Shown here in pieces: positions 45,455 to 57,609 of a stretch of 64,000 nucleotides of DNA (within the stretch, counting starts at the first letter, position 1; each line of letters starts with the position of its first letter). Location of the stretch: assembly GCA_948567375.1 (NCBI GenBank), contig OX419757.1, positions 26,096,732 to 26,160,731 on the forward strand, given 5' to 3'. Source of the DNA: Lunularia cruciata. Lineage: Eukaryota; Streptophyta; Marchantiopsida; Lunulariales; Lunulariaceae. The notes below the pieces were generated by a model. That model saw only the letters and a list, made by a program, of their open reading frames with translations, did no database searches and had not been told where the DNA came from. The position numbers were made by a program, and so were the translations under genes.

Positions 45455-46045
45455 GCTAAAAGCTCCAATTATGACACAATGTAGGCGGTACTACTTAAAT
45501 GTAGGAGATGTGAGCTCTCTGTCCGCATCAGATGCGGAAATTAGTTCCTTGGCTTGGCATGTCCGTAAAGATCCTTCAACAGAGGAGAGCAAAACATAAG
45601 CAGCCCATAGGCAACAATTTAGCATTCGTAGGGCACCGTTGTGGGCTTACAGAAGAATTAGACCCTGAGCTTTAGCTTGCGCTAGGGCTAAGAGCAAGTG
45701 GGTACCCATCTCTTTTTGGGTCTTTACAAGATAAGATCCCATGTTTAGACAGCTTTACTGGTGTTCAAAGACAAAACAGAGAATTTACAAGATCTGAGAG
45801 AAAATAGTAGATCTTCAATATGCACAAGCCTTGAGATGAACAGCACGTGCCGTATAAGCAAAAGTCTATCAAACATGTCAGGAACAATGCTGTATGTTGG
45901 ATGTCAACTTCGGTCTACTCCTGTCCACATGTCTTGATCGATATCTCTTTCGTCCAAACAGTCTGGACCTTCCGAAGTATGACGACGAAGAAAAGCAACA
46001 GTCAGGGCCACACCTCTTCCAACTTCGAGGAACAACGAGGTCCAC

Positions 46046-46162
46046 TTAACAAGCTCGGAACCTGTTGAGGTAGATATCATCCAGGTTCGAAAGACAAGTG
46101 TGAGAGAAAACCTTAATGTATTCACTGGTGGATGGCTTCTTCTGAGCTCCATCTGTTGCCAT
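46046..46162 (-). CDS. Short ORF, 38 residues, possible last exon
   Basis: ATG at 46162, TAA at 46048-46046. The peptide (STSEYIKVFSHTCLSNLDD, ending NRFRAC) has good codon character and begins 97 bases after the stop of the Lys-rich exon. It could be a short ORF in that gene's 3' UTR. It could also be a terminal exon joined through an acceptor ending at 46152 (gcaacag). The function is unknown. Confidence 0.35.
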   Translation of the reverse strand: MATDGAQKKPSTSEYIKVFSHTCLSNLDDIYLNRFRAC

Positions 46163-46258
46163 GTTGAGGTCAGCCAAAAGTAAGCACTGGCACTCTTGCG
46201 CGCTTGAACAGGCTCTGGACGTTCTCAGGCGAGTTTAAAACGTCCTTAGTCGACTCAC

Positions 46259-47019
46259 TCAAGCCTCTATAGATAGAGCTGTCACCTCTACATCTTCCGA
46301 GTTTGAGGAATCTTTAGCATCCTCAACCTTCTCGTGTTCATCAGACGCCACCTTCTCCTCTGAACACGTTGCTGAAACTGGAATGCCATCTTCGTTTTCA
46401 GGAGTAGATGGATGTGGAGCGGGCCTTTCAGCATCGACCTCCTTTGTACTTGAAGGCACTGAGGGGTCTATTTGCTTGACTTCAGCTGATTGGCCGTCTT
46501 GTCCTGTAAAATCTGCTAACACTGAATCTTCGGAAGGCTTCGTTTCTGTGGCCGCTAAGTCCCGTTTGTCATTTTCTGCCTTCTCTGCACTAAGTCGCCC
46601 TTTCTCTAGTCGACCTTTTTCTTCCTTCTCTTGAAGCTCCTTCTCTTGGGCTTCTGCTAGTCGCTGAATATATTCTTCTTTCTTCGCCATGATTCTTTCT
46701 ATTTTGCCGTGGATCTTCTCCAACTTCTTTTGTATCCTCTCAACAGTACTCTTCTTGTTCTTTTTCTCCTTCTTTTTGTCTTTTTTGTCTTTTTTGTCCT
46801 TGTCCTTCTCAGCTTCTCCACTCTCGAGACCTTTGTCTTTCTTTTCTTTCTTCTCCTTCTTATCCCCATCCCCATCGTCCTTCTTCTTGTCCTTCTTGTC
46901 CTTCTTGTCCTTCTCACCATTGTCTCTATCCTTCTTTTCCTTCGTCTCTTCCCCGTCTTTACCCTTCTCTTCTACGACCTCCTTCCCATCCCCATCTTCC
47001 TTCACAGTCCCATTGGACC
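46259..47019 (-). CDS. Lys/Glu-rich exon of a spliced gene
   Basis: A minus-strand open frame of more than 250 residues. The N-terminal half is a charged repeat of KDKKDKK, KKEKK and DGDGD units. A predicted coiled coil follows (RIQKKLEKIHGKIERIMAKK, then EYIQRLAEAQEKELQEKEEK), then an acidic Ser/Pro/Thr-rich tail ending at TGA 46259. A 3' splice site (cctgcttcag, before 47019) gives the likely exon start; an alternative lies at gtttttgtag (47052). The composition suggests a nuclear scaffold- or chaperone-like disordered protein. No family is assigned. Confidence 0.55.
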
Positions 47020-48525
47020 CCACCTGAAGCAGGTTCAAATCAGGCATTACTACAAAAACAATCACTCAACCGTGAACCCTACTCGTGAGAAAATTCGATA
47101 AGAAACAGACCAGTGAGGCATCCTATCACAACCTCTTTTCGCAAGTTCTTTCGTAAGATAAGGCTAGGTTTCTGAAACAAAAAGTTCTCTTAAGAACAAA
47201 AACCAAGCGTTGCGTGTGACAGAACCACGACAACCTTTCCAATAAGCATCACATTCTAGGTGTGAAGTAGACAGACCATATCTGGCCTTCAAACTCAGAT
47301 CCCCAACCAAACTCACTAGAAAGCCCATAATCTGATGCGTAATACAAACTCATGACAATCAATCTCAGTACCTTCAGTTTAAGATCAGCGGTACAAATCT
47401 GTTTCTTCTAATTTGATTGAACTTTCCCTCGAATAAGCCTGACTCCTAAGATGCTTGCCCTCTTACCGGAAAGGCGTACATTTGACCAACAGATTGAACA
47501 TGCACATAAGTATGTCCATGAGATGCCAAATAATCTTCCAGGGGTTCAGTCCATGCATACAAATTTTCACTGTTGGGAAAGCCAGCGTAGTCAGACCGTC
47601 GGCTGACTCACAGCCCAGTAAGATGCAAGAAACTCACAGAAGAATCTAACCAACAGTAAACGAAGTCGTAGGATGTTAGGCTTAGACCTGACGCTGGGTA
47701 AAGAGATCGCGACAGTACCAGATGAAGAAAGCCGAAGATCTCTAAGACCTTGTAACAAGCAGGATGATCCCCAATACTAAAATGTGATCAGCTAAAGATT
47801 CCTAGATTATCTGCACACATAACGACTGTTCAAGCTCTAAGTAGGGCAGGATTAAAAACAATATATTGCTCCTTCCCGAATGTATGGTGGAATAATCCCG
47901 AATGTATATTACATAGTGAAACATAGGGGAACAATTAGATGGGAGAATTCATGGGTCCAGCCGTACTGTAAGCAACCATATTTTCGTTACAGAGACCTAA
48001 CTCCTGTGCATACAGGCACACTGAAGACGTTTAGCTTTTGGGTCTACTACAACGGGAACAAGAAATTGCATAACGAGCTAAAGTTCGGGTGCTCAAAACC
48101 AGCTAGCGATCTGATGACAGTCTTTGTAACAGGAACATAACTTCCACTAGAAGCTGCAAAATGCATCCTTAATATTGCCAAATATAAGTAAATCCCAGGG
48201 AAAGGCTGGTCTCACAAAATATCATAATAGGAACAAGGGATGGTCGTACAAGTTGGGGAGATAGAAACCAACCTATTACAGAGTGTGTGGTTAGCAGCAA
48301 ACTCTGATTTCTCACACAGGTGAAGACTAAAGTTCTTCACACCATAGAAAATCCTATCAAGAGGTTTACCAACCATGGCAGTAACTTTGGGTTTTGCACC
48401 TAAGGTACTGAATGCGGACAACAGCTCTGGCTACTTACTCTCAACTACTTCTAGTTACAGTGTTGCTCTTTCCTCTGTATATAATTCAGAAAGGCGGTAG
48501 ATCATGACTATCTTTAATCAGTGCA

Positions 48526-48680
48526 CACGACTTACCATCAGATAGATACATACGCATAAAAACTCCATCCTTCCAATTATTGCCGCTCTGAGTATCACAG
48601 ATCTTTGAGAAAATGGACCGGTGATTCTCACACAAAGGGCAATACCCAATGAACATTGCTTGCAGGTCGAAAATACAACT
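48526..48680 (-). CDS. Probable internal exon of the same gene
   Basis: On the minus strand a very good 5' splice site (ctgatg/gtaagtcg, exon end at about 48526) closes a coding stretch reading NHRSIFSKICDTQSGNNW and DGVFMRMYLSDG. The start is either at tgtgtgag (about 48638), which keeps phase with the previous exon, or at ctgcaag (about 48672). No domain was recognised. Another coding-like piece at 48421-48300 (AKPKVTAMVGKPLDRIFYG) may be a further exon. Confidence 0.4.
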
Positions 48681-48762
48681 CACAAGAACTCATAGTAGTA
48701 CCATTAGAGAATACCAACGCAGAGAATACAGATATTCCCACACAGAAGTTCAGAAAACATAC

Positions 48763-49152
48763 CAGTTTCTCTTGGGCAATGTCCAGAGGTAAAAGGTCTT
48801 GTAACTCTTTCTCAATGATCGTTGGTATTGAGACCAACCCGGACCCCGTTCTTGCCTCCTTCAATTGCTCGCTTTGTTGTGCTTGCAAGATCTCCGCTCC
48901 AACCATGACTATAATATCTTGCTCATCTTCAGTTCCTGCCACTTGGGGAATAATGTCGGATACCAAAACATCTTTCTCCACAGATTTCACAGCAAGTTCA
49001 TTGGTACTCTCGACTCGCTCTTCCGCATCAGCAGTCTTCTCCATGTTTACGTGCTCTGATTCAGAGTTGGTAATCTCGGAAGTCCGATCTGGCTGGAATG
49101 GAGCAGCGTCAACAACGAAGTTGAAATATGATCCCTTATAATTAGAAGTCTA
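48763..49152 (-). CDS. First coding exon of the spliced gene
   Basis: Bounded on the minus strand by a strong pyrimidine-rich acceptor (ctttctctccttag, exon start 49152) and the donor ctg/gtatgt (exon end 48763). The first ATG of the spliced transcript is at 49044, in good context (AACATGG). It gives 94 codons exactly, ending in phase 0. The peptide is acidic and helical (VESTNELAVKSVEKDVLV, then QAQQSEQLKEARTG). It carries no domain that I recognise, but it fits the charged style of the exon at 46259-47019. Confidence 0.6.
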
Positions 49153-49812
49153 CTAAGGAGAGAAAGAAAATGGTTGAATTTTTTTCCTATTTCAGACAAG
49201 CAAGCTACTGTCCCGTTGTGAGCCAAAAGGTTTCGAATGTCTAGATTTCCTGCACAATAGTTGAATTTCATCTTTCCACCCTCCAAACTTCAGACATCAC
49301 GACCAGATCTCTGTGTTCTCATTCTCTGGCCCAAAAATAGAAGTGACAGCACAACAAATTAAAGCCCAAAGGTACCAGCTCTCTCTGCCGTAAATTAATA
49401 ACAATAGATGCTTATCAACTTAAGGACAAAGGCTGTTGGATTGAAGATTCCAGCTAATTCATAGGCGACTAGGAAACAAGCTGGGTACAGTGCTTTAGAA
49501 TGTTGGCAGTTGACCACTCAACACTAACTCAGACATTTACGAAAACAGAATCTCCCGTTATGATTCACTCGAACTTGGAAACAAGGAGGTGGCTCACTAG
49601 ATATCATGTGGGCTTCCGGAGATGATCGGCTCGCACTAGCTCAAATCCTCATTCATTTCACGTTGATCAATAAAATTACCACAAATAAAGCTAACGGATC
49701 AAAGGTGATGATCCGATCCGCACCCCAACATCCATTCAGACACGTACTGCTCAGATAAACGCGCAGACAAACAAACACCCGACCCTCTCTGGCCTCTCGA
49801 CCTGTCACTCAC

Positions 49813-50060
49813 CTGGGTAATCGATTTAAACAATCTCCAAGCTGCGCTTACGCTCACGGCGCCTTAATCCTGCTCCTCCTCCTCTTCGATCCCAGCTCAG
49901 CTCTTCCAGCCCAAAAGTCGCCTCTCTCTAACACACACAGCACTTGACGCTACAACCCTTCTCTCCTCAGCACTCTCTCTTCCCAATATACCACCACTCC
50001 AATCCGCAATACTCCCCCAGATTTTGATAGAGCTACAGCGTTCGCAGCTTTTCTGTCCCG
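49813..50060 (-). other. Non-coding first exon (5' UTR) of the spliced gene
   Basis: On the minus strand the purine-rich leader (gagagaggcgac, gaggaggaggagcagg) ends at a perfect donor, acccag/gtgagt (exon end 49813). It holds no ATG. The transcription start is not visible exactly; I place it near 50060. The intron runs to 49153. Confidence 0.55.
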
Positions 50061-50292
50061 TTCCTCACGTCGGCGTCTAGTCTCCCACTCCAATTCTCTC
50101 TCCCGCCCTCTTGACTGCGACTAGTTACCCCAAGAGTCTGAAGAAACGAGGATGCGATGGCTCAGATGCGGCCCATGACTCGATCTCCCCCTTTCCCCAC
50201 GTTAGTAACTCGACAACTTGCTCGTCCTGTTCCTATGCGTTGTTGAATGACAGTTGCGACCGACGAGAGGCAACATCACGAGTCAGTGTTTG

Positions 50293-50320
50293 TGACGTGA
50301 CTAGAGGGCCGGAACACGTG
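50293..50320 (-). promoter_or_regulatory. ACGT-core promoter motifs (TGACGTGA and G-box CACGTG)
   Basis: TGACGTGA at 50293-50300 and CACGTG at 50315-50320 lie 230-260 bases upstream of the proposed transcript start. They fit bZIP or bHLH binding sites and are common in plant promoters responding to light, abscisic acid or stress. The surrounding 50100-50500 is the most GC-rich part of the window. Confidence 0.45.
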
Positions 50321-50599
50321 GCGACAATTTCTCGACTCTCATCAGCGTGTCACCACTCCGCTACCAGGCGCACCCACATTAGCTGTCGAACCCGGAGGGC
50401 CGCCGTTGATGTCAAGGTTCGCCTTATCTGTTGTCCCTCCCCTCCCGTCCCTCTTCCCTCAGTGCCGACGCGAACACCTCTCCAAGCGTGTCCCAATGTG
50501 GATAGTGCCACATGATGGCAAATATTACTGTTTTAAGCTTAACTGCAGACAGGTATTGAAAAGCATAGTTCTTAGAAACTCGAGGCAAATACATTAAAC

Positions 50600-53500
50600 A
50601 ACACGGTGAAGCGTATGTTGCTGAATCTTTATCCAACAACAAAACCCTTTCTCGAGTACATTATGGTCTACATTTAGTTTTACGATTAAAAATGCCTCAT
50701 TTGCTTAAATTGGTCGGAGATTAGAGGCAGTCTTGTCACGCAATCACGTCTCACCATCGAATAGACTGCATCTTACTTAGTCACATTGGTGGTGACTCTT
50801 TCTCGAGCCTGCTCCTTGGCATCGTGCTTAAAGTCGAGGACTGATTCACTATTGGGTGAATATACCATTAACAGGAATGGACCAACGTCACCGAGCACTA
50901 AAAGGTTCATGAGGATATGAATGTTGTGAACTGGAGCACTTAGGTCAACAGTTTAGATTTCGACTGATGTCAGATTTGTGGGTAAGGGAGTTTTATAGTC
51001 AAAGATGGGCTCAACGTTTGAGAGGTGAACTTGCTCACCTGGTCTTAAAGCACGATGAATACACCAAAGGAAATGATAAGAAACTCGAGTGAGAACAATT
51101 TTCAGATCAAAGCGGAGGGAAAAGAACAGGAAGGATTATCCTGTTTCACGCTCTTCTGCAACGAACTAGTAACTACATAAACATACCTGGTTTTTATGAA
51201 GGTCAGACAAATGCTGGTCATTGGGCTTTTAATTGACCTAAAATTGTAACTCTGGTACATCAAAGCAAAGCAGGACAAAAAATTAATCTCGATCATACTT
51301 TACTACCATTCCAACGACTTTTAGAGCATGCTTTTGCAACCGGTCCTTATCCTGAAACGTATCCATCACCCTCTACAAGTGCACGGTGGGATTCCAAAGG
51401 AGAGGAAGATCACTTCTGAACTAAACCCACTTTGTCACTGCTGGAATCCGAATCAATCTACCCTGTCCAAGATTTACTTCGAGGTTCGGCTACATCCATC
51501 TAAACTTCTCAAACTTAATATACAGAGTGCGCCAAATTCATGGGTCCTGACAGTCTGAGATGAAGACCACAACAACTCATGAATAGGCGGGCAACCGGAA
51601 AACTGTAATCAAATAGGTAGGAGTATCAGTACTTTGGACTGCGGAATAAATTGGAGGCAGGGGAACCTTTCTTACACAATTTATTATAGCTAATATTTTA
51701 CCTTTAAGTTATTAATTTTGAAAATCTAGAAGCAACTTGGTCAATCTACGGTTATTTCCGTGGATCAATGAAGTACATTGCAAATAAATTTCTTATTTCC
51801 CCGTCTTTGTACTCATGACGGCAAAGAATAGAGCATGCCTTGAGTATAATATCCAATGCCAAAAGAGTAATATAGGGTGACCAAAATTCTTTATTAAAAG
51901 ACGAGGTGAGTATAGGAAGCAAAATTCCATAGCCGTTCTACACTACATAGATTTTTGTGTTACCTCCTATAAAAGCACATCAAAATGACGATAGAATTGC
52001 ACAGAAATCTTCTATGCCAATGGTAGAAAGACATCAAAGGTTAAGGGAGATGCCCATGATGGCTATGGTTGGCCCCACTCTTGTTTGTGCTCCACTAATT
52101 AGCTTGTAAGTGACAACCACTGCATCGAACTCACATTTGCGAAGATCATGATGTTTTACTCTCAATTTTTGAGGAAGCTCACTAAGGACTAAGCAAGTAC
52201 TCAATACTGAGACTATGTGTACAATAAGATGTATGCAATTATATCTCAGATTATTCTAGTGAGCTTCTAACTAAATTATATTGCAAAATATATAAACCCT
52301 ATGTATCATATGGGGATCCAAAAGTACAATAATTCAATAGACATAAAGTGCTACACATGGTAAGCACAAGCATAAACATATACGGTAATAAAGTCTTTGA
52401 AAGAGAAACATAAGTCCTTAATCCAAAGAGAACCACAAAGCCATGCTCTTTAACCGCAAAGCCATGCTCCGTAAGAAACCTAGCCCTTTGAAGTGCAAGT
52501 ATATCAATGAGGATATGAGTAAGAGTGTACGTGTACATATGCTCATTAAGATTCACTTGAGTCTTCCTAGAATCTAAAGATCAAGAGTTCATAGATGCAA
52601 AGAGTATAATAAAAACTAATGTAAGCAATAATTCATGAACCAACCAAAGATATAACTAAAAAAATAGACGTCTTTGAATCTGCTATAATAATGGATGCTA
52701 AAAGAAATGGATGACCACAATATGAACCTATTTGTTAAGAAGACCAGGACATTTTACTCCTAAAAAAGCCAATGTTAAATAACTTCATGCCATGTCAGGC
52801 CACAACTTCCTAAGACTATGGGAAGAGCTATCTCTAAGTCAGAACACTTATCTAAGAGCTAAGGAAACATACCAATCGCTAGCAAAGCAGAAAGTGTGAT
52901 GGATCATATAGTTTCAAATCAAGGAAGATGAGATGCGAGGACATCTATGGGTAAATAAGAAGCTCAAGGGGTATAATATCTTGTCAAAATAGAGTAAATT
53001 ATATGTGTATTCCCACAATGAGAAGTAAATGAGCATAATAGACTATAGCCTTATTTCATGGATATTTCATGGCCAAAAGCATGAGAGATGAACAAATTAG
53101 CCAATTTGAGCATATTCAAAATCCAACTACTTGAAAGGAAAATCCTTATCCAGAAGAAAATATTAATTAACTTATTTTGTTTTTAAAACTTGAGGTACTT
53201 TTAACAAATGATTATAAAGGATTTTATTTCAGGAATTAAAGCCCAATGTAATTTTTCCAGAATGTACATTCTAGTGACCTTTAGGTTTTCTAACCTAGGT
53301 CTAAGCTGCAATATGCATACTTCTACTAATATTCATATCCTTCATTACTGTCTATGTTATAATTTCATATTTTCAATACAATATCAATATTCATATCATT
53401 GAAAATTACTAGTTGCTCAAAGGAGTCTTTCTTTTTAGATTACTTAGCAAAAAATTTGATAGATCAAAAATCAAAGCTCTTGCTAGTGCTTTTATCATCT

Positions 53501-54800
53501 ACCATCTCTTATTAAGCTTTGCTGATAGCTTGATCAACAATTATCATTGAGATTCAAATACTGGTTTTGATTTGATATATGAATTACACTTTTCTAAAAG
53601 AAATTTTGTAGTAATTTTCAATAATTACCTATAATAATAAATTTTATACATAAATTCATACATCCCATTTTGTACATATATTCATCATATCAATAAATTT
53701 AGTATGACTTAGATGTCCAATTTTTTTTCCAAGTCTTATGTTAGAGTTGCACCAATCAAAAAGTGATATTCAAGTACATCTAAAAATAGACATAAAACAT
53801 TGTCCAATAATAGGAATACCTAGATTTTAATAATACAAATGAAATGCTGAATTCATTCAAAGAAAAATCATATATATTATTGACTATTGAAAAACAACAA
53901 GTTAGAATAAGAATATCCGCAAATTTTCTACTTCTATATATATACACACTATTAGAAAATAACCAAAGAAATTCAGTCAATAAAACAGCATAATAAAGAA
54001 TAACTCAAATGTTTTCATTTAAAAGAATTCACTTATGTTTCTCCTCTTCTTAGAAAGAGAAAAAAGTTTTTTCAATTCCACCAACTAGATAAGATTTCTT
54101 CTTAGAAAGAGAAAAAAGGTTTTTCAATTCATGTGCTTATTAAAGACTTTTGAATTATAGAAGATTATAATCATGATGGTATTATAAATATATTCTTGAT
54201 CAAAGATTTCTAATTGACAAAGTCAAGGAGATTGTAAGAATTAAAATATCAAGATTATAATATTTTGAAGACAATTGTTAGAAAGTTCCTCCATTTAATG
54301 TACCAAAGACAAATTGAATTACTGTAAGTATAAGAACAAAATTTCCTACAATAGTAGAAGAACAAAACACAACACAAATAGCACAACATGAAGGATATGA
54401 AGATCCACTCAAGCCAAAGAAGGTTAAAAACTTAGCAGTAAAATGAGGTTAAGTCCAATTGTATTGAAATGAAACATTTATTTTAATATATACAGAATAT
54501 CATATCAGAGTTATATAAATCAAATGGTCTATATAATATTGTATCATCCTAAGAAGTATAATCTAGTGTGATATATGTGTCTTATAGAATGTACCAGCCA
54601 ATGTACTTTATAGAATCAACTTTCTATAGAGCAATGGACACCCATTGTTTATAGTAAGTTATAGAATATAAAAGTGAAAGACATTCATTGTCTAATGTAA
54701 ATTACAAAATAGAAGGGTGAAAGTGATATCCTTTGTTGTTAAGTATTGTAAGTTCTGCTGTTGGACAATCTTTAACAAACATATCAAATACCATATCCGC
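50600..54800. other. AT-rich intergenic sequence
   Basis: No gene is supported. A minus-strand ORF at 52556-52299 resembles the hydrophobic repeats at 43508-44108. A 50-base segment (cttagaaagagaaaaaagtttttt) is tandemly repeated at 54049-54128. The stretch 52530-53060 belongs to the dispersed repeat family of 41510-42430. Confidence 0.4.
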
Positions 54801-55039
54801 AGTTCCATATAAATTTTAGACTAGAGAAAGAATGAGGTAATCTTTTTGTATACTCATATACTTAGGAGACAGATTACTTCTTGTCTCTTGAAACCAGTTT
54901 TTCTCCATCCGATTAAGTTGACCGTTTATTCCTGATGTATTTTTTCTGTGGGAGGTCGGCATCCGCTTCTTTGATGGCTGCATCTCAAATATGCATGTTG
55001 CTATCTACTGGTTTCTAAGTGACATTGACATTTACTTTG

Positions 55040-55346
55040 ATGATATTTCTTCTCTATATATGCAGACGTTTCAATATGTTTGCTTTGATTATGCAATTGC
55101 GGTAGGTTACCTTTGATGCATTTTAACTTAGGGAGTTAATACTACTCTAGCATTGAGTATCATGTACATCTTGCTTAACGATGAGTTCTGTTCGCCTTTC
55201 ATTTGAGGATGTTTCTTCTCTATATGCAGGCGTTTCAATATGTTTGCTTTGATTATGTAATTGCTGTAGGTTACCTTCGATGCATTCTAACTTAGGGATT
55301 TAATACTACTCTAGCATTGCGTATCATGTACATCTTGCTTAACGAT
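55040..55346 (+). repeat. About 143-bp direct duplication with an exon-like core
   Basis: Unit 1 is 55040-55182 and unit 2 is 55205-55346, with about ten differences. Each holds a pyrimidine-rich ...atgcag, then (a/g)cgtttcaatatgtttgc, then gtaggtta, which looks like a 36-base exon with acceptor and donor. Unit 1 also lies in an open frame from about 54955 (VGIRFFDGCISNMHVAIYWF). No gene was identified. Confidence 0.7.
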
Positions 55347-56846
55347 CTTTTGCACCTCATGAGTTCTCGATAACCCGTTTCCAGAACGGCATCTGTTATC
55401 GTATACCTATATACTTAGGAGACCTTGATTGCTATTACTCCTTTTGCTACTTATATAGGAGAAGACTTATAATCATCATTTCCAAAACTATATCATGCGT
55501 GAGATCTGTAATCGCAACATCTGTTACTATGATATTACTTTCATACGAGCATTTTAGACTATATACAATTTGTCAGAAATTATCTACAAGTATGCTCAAA
55601 CTCATATTGGATGCAGTTTATACCAATGTTCTCTCCAAGGGAAATATCCGCTCCCCGAGCCATTATAAACCCTATATATCTAATAGTCAACATAGTAATT
55701 ATTTCATATCCTCCAAATAAGGCAGCGAGTCATCTCCCTCTTATAACATCAAAGACAATCCCATATTCACAATGAGCAATGAAGATGCAGGTACTCAATG
55801 ATAAAATATGAAATATATCTGTTCAATACTACTATTTAATCCCATGAGATTTCAGGTGCAGGCGATTGTCATATATATCGGCAATCATGGAACAACGGTG
55901 TTGGCGACTTGTAACAAATAAATATTTGTCCGTTACAGAGCCGGTTTTTATAACCCTTTACTACAAGAACCAGCAGTCCTTTCAGGTTCATGCCGATAGA
56001 ATTCTATCATAATTTCTATTGCATGTGATTTGAGTTTTGATCGTGGATAAAGAAATGATATATGGTTTGAATTATATAATCAAAAGCAAAGCTGAACATG
56101 TAAATAGTTCAAATTTGCTTGAATTGTTCATGTGGTCAAGTTGAGTTCGTGACACTTTGGCGTACATAAGTCAAAGTTCTTCTTGAAAACTATAGAAAGA
56201 CCTACAAGAACACACTTTATCCGGTATGGGATAAAAGCATTTGTTTGTTACATTTGACAACTTTTTAAGGTGTTGAGAGTTGGCTACGTCCGAGGAGCTC
56301 CAAACGCGCTTGTGACACAAAATTCTTGGAGGCGTGCGTCATGCTCGTGCGGAATCTCTGCATATAGCAGTTAACTGATCCATTGCACAAAGTTGAATGG
56401 CTGTGAAGTCGCGACACGCCACCTCTTAAGGAAATCCTGTTTCATTCATAATGTGTACTTTCTAAATTTGTAGAGAGATCAAACACGATATCCTATACAC
56501 TGTCGCTAGTAAGAGCGGGCATCATGATTCATGAGATCACTTCGTGGCGGTCAGCCAAATCCACTTTGGCTGACTGGACTTTTCGTCCCATCACCAAGAC
56601 ATCATCTGGGCTAAGTGACTGTCATCGACAATCCGAGCCAAGCTGTGGCCTCGTGTAATTGAAAAGCTTATCAAACCAAGTCTTCACCTATGCAGACACA
56701 CAATCAAATCAAAAAGTGGTAAAACTCTAGAAAGTTGAAATAACAAGCGAGTCAACGAGGCCAAAATTGTCGCAATTCGACATCTAGGTGTTCAGTGCCC
56801 GTTACTAAGAACTATCCCCAGGAATTGCTCATAGCCTGCTCAAAGC

Positions 56847-56878
56847 GGGTCTCGGTTACTGCTCAGTAACCGAGACCC
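56847..56878. repeat. Perfect 14-bp inverted repeat
   Basis: Arms GGGTCTCGGTTACT (56847-56860) and AGTAACCGAGACCC (56865-56878) with the loop GCTC. There is no U-run after it, so it is not terminator-like. The role is unknown. Confidence 0.9.
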
Positions 56879-56973
56879 ACTGTGGAAAATAAAAAAATAA
56901 GCAGCCTCTGAAAGATTTCCAGTGCTAAGATTTCGAAGACTAGCTAAACCGCAGCATCCGGTTGTCAAAGTTA

Positions 56974-57261
56974 TCAATCTAATATGAGCATTGCCGCACG
57001 ATCTGCAGCAACAAGTTTGTTGATAGTGGACCTTCTATCCAGTTTTACTTTCAATATCATCTTAATATCGCCTGCACATCGATTTGCGATGAATTTAACA
57101 TCAATGTAAATGTTCCAGACCGTTGCCATAGTTCGTACGTAGAGTATACAGCAGCACCTCAGTGCATTTGCTAACAAGGGCATCACACTCTTTGCCGGTA
57201 TCACAAACGCAGATTTCCCCATACAATTCGAAACCCTAGCTTCTGCCCAAAACTCGATCAA
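56974..57261 (-). CDS. Hypothetical ORF, 95 residues, next to the copia insertion
   Basis: A minus-strand ORF with an AGGGTTTC leader-type motif inside its first codons, and a basic C-terminal half (KMILKVKLDRRSTINKLVAA). The copia element begins 46 bases upstream, so it may have split a gene's 5' end. No domain was recognised. Confidence 0.3.
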   Translation of the reverse strand: MIEFWAEARVSNCMGKSAFVIPAKSVMPLLANALRCCCILYVRTMATVWNIYIDVKFIANRCAGDIKMILKVKLDRRSTINKLVAADRAAMLILD

Positions 57262-57306
57262 CTGAAACGTCTTACCTTATCTTCCAAGCAATATTGTAGC
57301 AATATT

Positions 57307-57580
57307 TGTTAGAAAAACAAACTCCCTAGGACCTCTCACAATAGCACTTCACTAACAACAGGAGATAACGAGGTTCACCTCGTGTCCCGGGAGCTACCTC
57401 CATTGCTGAACCGAGCTCTCTCTTTATTTCTCATTGCATATATATATATATATAGAGAGAGAGAGGTAGGTCCCTCACTATCATCCACTCGAACGTCTAG
57501 ACAAGTGATAAGTAACTACCATCAGTTCCGTTTGCTTTTGCCCTTGACCAGTCATCACTGATAACAAGCCAAACATAACA
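57307..57580 (-). repeat. Copia 3' LTR
   Basis: A 274-bp LTR containing a (TA)n(GA)n microsatellite at about 57439-57466. It pairs with 61636-61969. Confidence 0.92.
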
Positions 57581-57609
57581 ATATTCACCTTTTGCTCGTA
57601 TCCACCATA

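Noticed and set aside
46689..47101. Two long + strand ORFs rich in Phe, Leu and Ser (112 and 130 residues)
   Set aside because: They are the reverse complement of the Lys-rich minus-strand exon. Lys/Glu codons read backwards give Phe/Leu/Ser, so they are shadows.
47880..48140. + strand ORF of 86 residues
   Set aside because: It lies within the intron or exon span of the minus-strand gene, with no domain and no supporting start or splice context.
50111..50515. + strand ORF of 134 residues
   Set aside because: It lies in the GC-rich promoter zone of the minus-strand gene, is Ser/Cys/Arg-rich without a domain, and fits chance openness in GC-rich DNA.
57439..57466. TA/GA microsatellite as an independent feature
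   Set aside because: It is part of the copia LTR and also occurs in the 5' LTR.
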